Shown here one piece after another: positions 6,039 to 10,936 of a DNA stretch of 10,936 nucleotides. Both the position numbers and the translations under genes were made by a program. The notes below the pieces were generated by a model, which ran no database searches, was not told where the DNA came from, and was given only the letters and a program-made list of their open reading frames with translations. This DNA is from an uncultured Clostridium sp. (GTDB taxonomy: Bacteria; Bacillota; Clostridia; Lachnospirales; Anaerotignaceae): positions 1-10,936 of the forward strand of contig CAMXTM010000042.1 of the NCBI GenBank assembly GCA_947246775.1, written 5' to 3'. The number at the start of each line of letters is the position of its first letter. The stretch's first letter is position 1.

Positions 6039-9000
6039 ATGACAGCACAAAATGCGGAACAAGGTATCGTTTTTGATTCCATCAAAATCGGCTTAGCATC
6101 TCCTGAAAAAATACACGAATGGTCAAGAGGGGAAGTCAAAAAACCAGAAACCATTAACTATAGGACATTAAAACCAGAAAGAGATGGACTATTTTGTGAA
6201 AGAATATTTGGTCCAACAAAAGACTGGGAATGTCATTGTGGAAAGTATAAAAGAATAAGATATAAAGGTGTTGTTTGTGATAGATGTGGTGTTGAAGTAA
6301 CAAAAGCGAAAGTAAGAAGGGAAAGAATGGGACATATAGAGCTTGCTGCTCCTGTGTCTCATATATGGTATTTTAAAGGTATCCCTTCCCGTATGGGATT
6401 GATACTTTCTATGTCACCAAGAGCATTGGAAAAAGTATTGTATTTTGCATCTTATGTGGTGTTAGACCCAGGAAATACAGAATTGCAGTATAAACAGCTT
6501 TTAACAGAAAAAGACTTTAGAGAAGCATATGACAAATATGGTAATGCTTTTAAGGCATCTATGGGAGCAGAAGCGATTAAACAACTGCTTATGGATATAG
6601 ATTTGGAAAAAGATGCAGAAGAATTAAAAAAACAGCTTGTAGATACAACAGGACAAAAAAGAATTAGAATTATAAAGAGATTGGAAGTATTGGAATCTTT
6701 TAGGCTTTCTAATAATAAACCTGAATGGATGATATTAGATGCAATACCTGTCATTCCTCCAGATATTAGACCTATGGTGCAGTTAGATGGTGGACGTTTT
6801 GCAACGAGTGACTTAAATGACCTTTATAGACGTGTTATCAATAGAAATAACCGTTTAAAAAGATTGCTTGATTTGGGCGCACCAGATATTATTGTTAGAA
6901 ATGAAAAGAGAATGTTGCAAGAAGCAGTAGATGCTTTAATTGATAATGGTAGACGAGGTAGACCAGTAACAGGGCCAGGAAATAGACCATTAAAATCACT
7001 TTCTGATATGTTAAAAGGAAAGCAAGGACGTTTCCGTCAGAACTTGTTAGGAAAGCGTGTAGACTATTCTGGACGTTCTGTTATTGTAGTAGGTCCTGAA
7101 CTAAAAATATATCAATGTGGTTTGCCAAAAGAGATGGCAATCGAATTGTTTAAACCATTTGTAATGAAAAAATTGGTAGAAGATGGTTTAGCACATAATA
7201 TCAAATCAGCAAAAAGAATGGTAGAACGTTTGCAAACAGAGGTTTGGGATATACTGGAAGATGTTATAAAAGAGCATCCAGTTATGTTGAATAGAGCGCC
7301 TACGTTGCATAGACTTGGTATACAAGCGTTTGAGCCAGTACTGGTAGAGGGTAGAGCGATTAAATTGCACCCATTGGTATGTACAGCATATAATGCAGAC
7401 TTTGATGGTGACCAAATGGCTGTTCATGTTCCTTTGTCTGTAGAAGCACAAGCAGAGTGTAGATTTTTGCTGCTTTCTCCTAATAACTTGTTAAAACCAT
7501 CTGATGGTGGTCCAGTCACAGTACCTTCTCAGGACATGATATTGGGTATGTACTATTTAACATTGGAAAAAGATGGTGAAAAAGGTGAGGGTAAAGCATT
7601 TAAAGATGAAAAAGAAGCAATACTTGCCTATGATAACCATGTTATAACACTTCATGCTAAAATTAGAGTAAGAAGAACATTAGAATTTAATGGTGTAGAA
7701 GAATCCAGAATGGTAGATACTACAGTAGGACGCATTATATTCAATGAAGCGATACCACAAAATTTAGGTTATGTGGATAGAACAAACGAAGATGAAAAAT
7801 TCCAGTATGAAATTCATACATTGGTGAAAAAGAAAGATATTGGAAAAATAATCAATAGATGTATAAACCGTTGTGGTTCTACACAAACGGCGATAGTATT
7901 AGACCAAATTAAAGCGTTGGGCTATAAATTTTCAACAAGGGCAGCGTTGACAGTTTCTGTATCTGATATGGTAATACCAGAGAAGAAAAAGGATTATTTA
8001 GCAGAAGCCGAAGAACAAGTAGAAGATATTACAAAGAAATTTAGACGTGGTTTGATGACAGATGAAGAACGTCATAATAAAGTAATAGAGGCATGGAACA
8101 TTGCAAATGATAAAATTACAGATGCCTTACTTGCAGGACTTGGAAAATATAATAATATATTTATGATGGCAGATTCTGGCGCTCGTGGCTCTAATAGTCA
8201 GATTAAACAGCTTGCAGGTATGAGAGGTTTGATGGCGAATCCATCAGGTGGCATTATAGAGTTGCCTATTAAATCTAATTTCCGTGAGGGGTTATCTGTT
8301 TTGGAATATTTTATTTCTGCACATGGAGCAAGAAAAGGCTTGACAGATACAGCACTTAGAACAGCGGACTCTGGATATTTGACACGTAGATTGGTTGACG
8401 TTTCACAAGATATTATTATTAGAGAATGGCAGTGTTGTGAAGACCAAGGAGAAGAGACACCTGGACTTTGGGTATCTGCATTTATGGACGGCAATGAACT
8501 GATTGAGAGTTTGCAAGATAGAATTAGAGGTCGTTGGTCTATATTGGATATTATTCACCCAGAAACGGGCGAAATATTAGTACCAAGAGATACCATGATA
8601 ACACCTGACCAAGCTGAGAAAGTAGAAAAAGCAGGAGTTAAAAAAGTTTTGATAAGAACAGTATTGACTTGTCGTTCAGAAATTGGTATTTGTTCAAAAT
8701 GCTATGGTGCAAATATGGCAAGTGGTCGATTTGTAAGAATAGGCGAATCAGTTGGTATTATTGCGGCACAGTCCATTGGTGAACCTGGTACACAGTTGAC
8801 AATGAGAACATTCCATACAGGCGGTATTGCAGGAGATGACATCACACAAGGTTTGCCTCGTGTTGAGGAACTTTTTGAGGCAAGAAAGCCAAAAGGACTT
8901 GCGATTATTGCAGAATTTGGTGGAAAAGTAACGATTAGTGATACAAAGAAGAAAAGAGAAGTTATCATTACAGATATGGACACAGGAGAAACCAAAGATT

Positions 9001-9617
9001 ATTTGATACCATATGGTTCACGTATCAAGGTATATGATGGAGATACTATAGAAGCTGGTGACGAAATCACAGAGGGTAGTGTAAATCCTCATGATATATT
9101 AAAAATTAAGGGTATTCGTGGTGTACAAGACTATATGATACAAGAGGTACAAAGAGTGTATCGTTTGCAAGGTGTTGAAATCAATGATAAACATATTGAG
9201 GTTATAGTAAGACAGATGCTTAAACGTGTAAAAATTGAAGAAAACGGCGATACAGAATTTTTACCAGGAAGTTTAGTAGATTGGCTTGCTTATGAAAATA
9301 CAAATGCGAAAATGGAAGAAGAGGGAAAACAGCCAGCAAAAGGATATAGAGTGCTTTTGGGAATTACAAAGGCATCACTTGCTACAGATTCATTCTTGTC
9401 AGCGGCATCATTCCAAGAGACAACAAGAGTATTAACAGAAGCAGCGATTAAAGGAAAAATTGACCCATTGATTGGATTAAAAGAAAATGTAATCATTGGT
9501 AAGCTGATACCAGCGGGAACGGGTATGCAAAGATACCGTAATATTGACATTGAAGTAGAAAAAGAAGAAGAAGATGACGACGATGATTATTATTATGGTG
9601 GATATGATATGATGTAA
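6039..9617 (+). CDS. rpoC: DNA-directed RNA polymerase subunit beta'
   Basis: The largest subunit of the core RNA polymerase, carrying the catalytic magnesium site. It has 1192 residues, close to the usual Firmicutes length. Seen in order: the N-terminal zinc-binding site C65/C67/C80/C83 (CHCGKY, VCDRCG), then [18 protein letters not shown] in the clamp. The catalytic NADFDGD follows at 452-458, with D454, D456 and D458 as metal ligands. The bridge-helix region [13 protein letters not shown] lies near 709-721 and the trigger-loop region at about 745-780. A second zinc site has C885 and C888 (CSKC), C878, and a cysteine pair at 799-800. The C-terminus ends in an acidic and aromatic run ([17 protein letters not shown]). 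It is co-transcribed with rpoB and followed seven bases later by a strong terminator, so the unit ends here and does not run on into rpsL. Confidence 0.99.
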   Translation: MTAQNAEQGIVFDSIKIGLASPEKIHEWSRGEVKKPETINYRTLKPERDGLFCERIFGPTKDWECHCGKYKRIRYKGVVCDRCGVEVTKAKVRRERMGHIELAAPVSHIWYFKGIPSRMGLILSMSPRALEKVLYFASYVVLDPGNTELQYKQLLTEKDFREAYDKYGNAFKASMGAEAIKQLLMDIDLEKDAEELKKQLVDTTGQKRIRIIKRLEVLESFRLSNNKPEWMILDAIPVIPPDIRPMVQLDGGRFATSDLNDLYRRVINRNNRLKRLLDLGAPDIIVRNEKRMLQEAVDALIDNGRRGRPVTGPGNRPLKSLSDMLKGKQGRFRQNLLGKRVDYSGRSVIVVGPELKIYQCGLPKEMAIELFKPFVMKKLVEDGLAHNIKSAKRMVERLQTEVWDILEDVIKEHPVMLNRAPTLHRLGIQAFEPVLVEGRAIKLHPLVCTAYNADFDGDQMAVHVPLSVEAQAECRFLLLSPNNLLKPSDGGPVTVPSQDMILGMYYLTLEKDGEKGEGKAFKDEKEAILAYDNHVITLHAKIRVRRTLEFNGVEESRMVDTTVGRIIFNEAIPQNLGYVDRTNEDEKFQYEIHTLVKKKDIGKIINRCINRCGSTQTAIVLDQIKALGYKFSTRAALTVSVSDMVIPEKKKDYLAEAEEQVEDITKKFRRGLMTDEERHNKVIEAWNIANDKITDALLAGLGKYNNIFMMADSGARGSNSQIKQLAGMRGLMANPSGGIIELPIKSNFREGLSVLEYFISAHGARKGLTDTALRTADSGYLTRRLVDVSQDIIIREWQCCEDQGEETPGLWVSAFMDGNELIESLQDRIRGRWSILDIIHPETGEILVPRDTMITPDQAEKVEKAGVKKVLIRTVLTCRSEIGICSKCYGANMASGRFVRIGESVGIIAAQSIGEPGTQLTMRTFHTGGIAGDDITQGLPRVEELFEARKPKGLAIIAEFGGKVTISDTKKKREVIITDMDTGETKDYLIPYGSRIKVYDGDTIEAGDEITEGSVNPHDILKIKGIRGVQDYMIQEVQRVYRLQGVEINDKHIEVIVRQMLKRVKIEENGDTEFLPGSLVDWLAYENTNAKMEEEGKQPAKGYRVLLGITKASLATDSFLSAASFQETTRVLTEAAIKGKIDPLIGLKENVIIGKLIPAGTGMQRYRNIDIEVEKEEEDDDDDYYYGGYDMM

Positions 9618-9623
9618 TGCAAT

Positions 9624-9662
9624 AAAAAAATCAGAGATATTTGAGTGTCTCTGATTTTTTTT
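9624..9662. terminator. Strong bidirectional intrinsic terminator after rpoC
   Basis: TCAGAGA (9631-9637) pairs with TCTCTGA (9648-9654) around a ten-base loop. An A-run (9624-9630) before the stem and T8 (9655-9662) after it extend the pairing and supply U-tracts in both directions. It ends the rpoBC transcript and can also end the minus-strand regulator operon, whose last stop is about 30 bases away. Confidence 0.92.
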
Positions 9663-9693
9663 GTTTTTTGAAAGTAAAAAATGTATCGTATTG

Positions 9694-9894
9694 TTAATCA
9701 TCTATAAATCTTACAATGTCATTTGGTGTACAATTCATTGCACGACAAAGTTTTTCAAGAGTTAATAAAGTAATGTTTCCATTTTTCTTTATACTGCTTA
9801 ATGTTTTGTTATCAATGCCTATTTTTTTTAATAAATAGTATTGAGAAATCCCCTTTTCTTTCATTAAATTCCACATAGGAGTGTAATCTATCAT
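9694..9894 (-). CDS. Short XRE-family (Cro/CI-type) helix-turn-helix regulator
   Basis: A 66-residue, one-domain DNA-binding protein. The start MIDYTPMWNLMKEKGISQ is typical of a widespread group of short Firmicutes Cro/CI proteins. The likely helix-turn-helix covers residues 17-37: scaffold helix SQYYLLKKIG, then recognition helix DNKTLSSIKK. TLEKLCRAMNCTPNDIVRFI completes the five-helix fold. I chose the ATG at 9894, because AGGA ends nine bases before it. The ATG three codons upstream (9903) has the same AGGA immediately against it and is too close. It is the second gene of a minus-strand pair, 23 bases after the stop of the larger XRE gene, and converges on rpoC. There is no domain beyond DNA binding, so it may be a Cro-like partner of the larger regulator. 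Its target is unknown. Confidence 0.85.
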   Translation of the reverse strand: MIDYTPMWNLMKEKGISQYYLLKKIGIDNKTLSSIKKNGNITLLTLEKLCRAMNCTPNDIVRFIDD

Positions 9895-9917
9895 TGTAAT
9901 CATTCCTATCTATTTTA

Positions 9918-10253
9918 TTATTTTATTTTTGATAGTAGTTGTGACAATAACTCATAAACATAACGAACTTGTTTCATATCAGCATTTTGTAAAAGCGTTA
10001 TAATATCAGAAAAATCAGAAATATTTTTTTGAGCGTTTTCGTTGCCAAATATTAAATAATCTATTGAAATATCTAATACAACAGAAATACGAATCAGAGT
10101 ATCTAAAGAAGGACTTTGTATTGCATTTTCTATTTTTGAGTAAGTACTAAAAGAGATATTACTTAATTCTGCAACATTTTCTTGAGTATATCCTAATTGT
10201 AGCCTTTTTGCTTTTAGTTTGTTACCCATACTTTTTAATTGCTTTTTTGTCAA
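9918..10253 (-). CDS. XRE-family transcriptional regulator with C-terminal helical tail
   Basis: A 111-residue cytoplasmic regulator. The HTH_3 (Cro/CI) domain spans about residues 10-69: LKAKRLQLGYTQENVAEL, then the recognition helix around SFSTYSKIEN, and SPSLDTLIRISVVLDISIDYLIFG. The tail (about 70-111) ends in MKQVRYVYELLSQLLSKI, a helix of the kind that mediates dimer contacts in many similar repressors. The start is TTG at 10253. Read on the minus strand, GAGG lies eight bases before it, and the next in-frame ATG (codon 9) has no ribosome site. It is the first gene of an operon with the 66-residue regulator and is divergent from the 73-codon gene. The TAGCAA/TTGCTA half-sites between the divergent genes are its likely operators, which is inferred from position and symmetry only. 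Confidence 0.88.
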   Translation of the reverse strand: MTKKQLKSMGNKLKAKRLQLGYTQENVAELSNISFSTYSKIENAIQSPSLDTLIRISVVLDISIDYLIFGNENAQKNISDFSDIITLLQNADMKQVRYVYELLSQLLSKIK

Positions 10254-10310
10254 TCACATCACCTCATAAAAATGGTATATGATGAAAAGGAGAACTACTA
10301 TATCTTAAAA

Positions 10311-10343
10311 TAGCAAATATAATATTGCTAAAAAATAGCAATA
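10311..10343. promoter_or_regulatory. Candidate XRE operator: three TAGCAA/TTGCTA half-sites forming two overlapping dyads
   Basis: The half-sites are TAGCAA (10311-10316), TTGCTA (10325-10330) and TAGCAA (10336-10341). The right pair extends to a perfect dyad TATTGCTA-N5-TAGCAATA (10323-10343). The left pair is TAGCAA-N8-TTGCTA. The middle half-site is shared and coincides with the -35 box of the promoter for the 73-codon gene. This is what a Cro/CI-type repressor site looks like. No clear -35/-10 pair for the minus-strand regulators was found, though TATTAT and TATATT in the left dyad could serve as their -10. Confidence 0.65.
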
Positions 10344-10353
10344 ATGTTATAAT
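10325..10353 (+). promoter_or_regulatory. Promoter of the 73-codon gene, overlapped by the operator
   Basis: TTGCTA (10325-10330), exactly 17 bases, and a perfect TATAAT (10348-10353). The start would be near 10360, about 30 bases before the chosen ATG. The dyad at 10323-10343 covers the -35 and most of the spacer, so a bound repressor would block polymerase. Confidence 0.7.
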
Positions 10354-10390
10354 AATTTCACGAATAATGTAATAGAAAGGTGTAATGATT

Positions 10391-10612
10391 ATGAAGAAGA
10401 AAGAAATAGATTTTGATGGTATTTGTAAAACAATTGCATTAAAAAATGGTATTTCGGTAGAAAGTGTAAAACAAAATATGCAGTCAGTAATAAACATTGC
10501 TTTTGAAAACCCTACAGAAGGACAGAAATTATTTCAACAAAATATTCCTAGAAAAGGAGAAATTCCAACTGCTGAAGAAGTACTAAATTTTATTTATCAA
10601 AATCTAAAATAA
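10391..10612 (+). CDS. Small protein of unknown function divergent from the XRE operon
   Basis: A 73-residue soluble protein without membrane segments. The ATG at 10391 is preferred: AAAGGTG (10376-10382) lies eight bases before it, while the ATG at 10385 is only two bases after that site. The N-terminal half (residues 10-40) looks like two helices with a turn, ICKTIALKNGISVESVKQ then MQSVINIAFENP. The C-terminal part has IPRKGEIPTAEEVLNFIYQNL. I recall small clostridial proteins with this layout (GISVE, MQ, IPxKG, PTxEE) but no proven role. The first half could be a helix-turn-helix. The promoter carries the XRE operator, so its expression is probably repressed by the neighbouring regulators. 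It could be an antirepressor, a Cro-like partner or a toxin-like effector, but none of these is shown by the sequence. Confidence 0.7.
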   Translation: MKKKEIDFDGICKTIALKNGISVESVKQNMQSVINIAFENPTEGQKLFQQNIPRKGEIPTAEEVLNFIYQNLK

Positions 10613-10624
10613 AGTTTTAGTTTT
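10604..10624 (+). terminator. Weak A/T hairpin at the end of the 73-codon gene
   Basis: CTAAAA (10604-10609) pairs with TTTTAG (10615-10620), followed by TTTT. The stem contains the last codons and sits on the stop codon. One G-C pair and a four-base T-run make it a poor terminator, so read-through towards rpsL is plausible. Confidence 0.2.
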
Positions 10625-10654
10625 AAAAAATTGGGAAAAATTAAAATAAAGTTA

Positions 10655-10683
10655 TTGACTTTTGTTATATGAAATGATAAACT
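10655..10683 (+). promoter_or_regulatory. Candidate promoter of the rpsL (str) operon
   Basis: TTGACT (10655-10660, five of six), a 17-base spacer and TAAACT (10678-10683, four of six). The start would be near 10690, about 100 bases before the rpsL ATG. The terminator after rpoC and the divergent cassette in between mean rpsL needs a promoter of its own, which fits this site. Confidence 0.5.
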
Positions 10684-10691
10684 GTTACAGT

Positions 10692-10728
10692 GTCTTGAAA
10701 ATAAGGCTTTTTTTCATGCTTATTTTCA
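10692..10728 (+). promoter_or_regulatory. Possible attenuator in the rpsL leader (two exclusive hairpins)
   Basis: TGAAAATAAG (10696-10705) plus C10707 pairs with GCTTATTTTCA (10718-10728), giving an 11-bp stem with one bulged G. Alternatively GTCTT (10692-10696) pairs with AAGGC (10703-10707, one G-U pair). The loop is GAAAAT and T7 (10708-10714) follows directly, which has the form of a weak intrinsic terminator. The two folds share bases and cannot coexist. If transcription starts near 10690, this is the very 5' end of the mRNA. Confidence 0.35.
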
Positions 10729-10790
10729 CAGAACAAAAGATGTTAATGCAATGGCAGAATGTATTTATTTTGATAAGGAGGTGCAACAAA

Positions 10791-10936
10791 ATGCCAACAT
10801 TTAATCAGTTAGTAAGAAAAGGTAGACAGACAGTAGAAAAGAAATCTACTGCTCCAGCTTTGCAAAAAGGTCTGAACTCTTTAAAGAAGAAAACAACTGA
10901 CATTTCTTCTCCTCAAAGACGTGGTGTTTGTACAGC
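10791..10936 (+). CDS. rpsL: 30S ribosomal protein S12, 3' end cut off by the window edge
   Basis: The first 48 codons of S12, a small-subunit protein at the decoding centre that affects translation accuracy. [19 protein letters not shown], then [14 protein letters not shown] and SPQRRGVCT, is the normal Firmicutes N-terminus, including the extra stretch that E. coli S12 lacks. A strong AAGGAGGTG (10775-10783) lies seven bases before the ATG. The PKKPNS segment, where streptomycin-resistance changes occur, lies beyond the window. rpsL normally opens the str operon (rpsL-rpsG-fusA-tuf), and the direction here fits that. In many Firmicutes a short L7Ae-like gene or a direct junction links rpoC to rpsL. 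Here the XRE cassette occupies that place. Confidence 0.97.
   Translation, partial: MPTFNQLVRKGRQTVEKKSTAPALQKGLNSLKKKTTDISSPQRRGVCT

Noticed and set aside
9477..9701. 74-codon minus-strand frame over the end of rpoC
   Set aside because: Its poly-Ile/Phe content is the reverse of the acidic rpoC tail, and it crosses the strong terminator.
9694..10612. Toxin-antitoxin system
   Set aside because: XRE antitoxins exist, but neither the 66-residue nor the 73-residue protein shows a known toxin motif, and the divergent layout is unlike a typical bicistronic pair. It is kept only as an untested possibility.
9618..10790. Insertion sequence or integrative element carrying the XRE cassette
   Set aside because: No transposase or integrase, no terminal inverted repeats and no target-site duplication were found by eye at the edges.

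Overview
The window looks like a piece of a low-GC chromosome from the class Clostridia. RpoB, RpoC and the start of ribosomal protein S12 read like Lachnospirales-type proteins, codons are strongly A/T-ending (AGA, TTA, ATA), and Shine-Dalgarno sites are strong (AGGAGG, AGGTG). The family assignment comes from remembered protein patterns, not from a search.

Layout. Bases 1-521 hold the 3' part of an unrecognised gene, closed by a bidirectional terminator. A PAT-like GNAT acetyltransferase follows on the minus strand (574-1146). A short divergent promoter region separates it from a small four-helix membrane protein of unknown function on the plus strand (1292-1690). A gene-poor stretch of about 400 bases follows. 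It holds a good sigma-A-type promoter (TTGACA-N17-TAATAT), a long AT-rich inverted repeat with a related direct repeat, a possible 21-codon leader ORF, and several mutually exclusive RNA hairpins. I read it as the 5' leader of rpoB. The core RNA polymerase genes rpoB (2099-6019) and rpoC (6039-9617) lie 19 bases apart and end at a strong bidirectional terminator.

Between rpoC and rpsL sits a small accessory module of about 1 kb. Two Cro/CI-type regulators are on the minus strand as a two-gene operon, and a 73-codon gene of unrecognised function is divergent on the plus strand. Its promoter (TTGCTA-N17-TATAAT) is overlapped by a palindromic operator candidate built from TAGCAA/TTGCTA half-sites. 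The str operon then begins: promoter, a leader that could form an attenuator, a strong Shine-Dalgarno site, and the first 48 codons of rpsL.

How it works together. rpoB and rpoC encode the beta and beta' subunits that form the active centre of RNA polymerase. Here they appear to be a transcription unit of their own: no rplJ/rplL lies directly upstream, and a terminator and a foreign-looking regulatory cassette separate them from rpsL. The XRE cassette resembles an autoregulated switch, with repressors facing their presumed target gene, and may have been inserted into the housekeeping locus. Nothing in the window is clearly a known defence system, transposon, CRISPR array, tRNA or rRNA.
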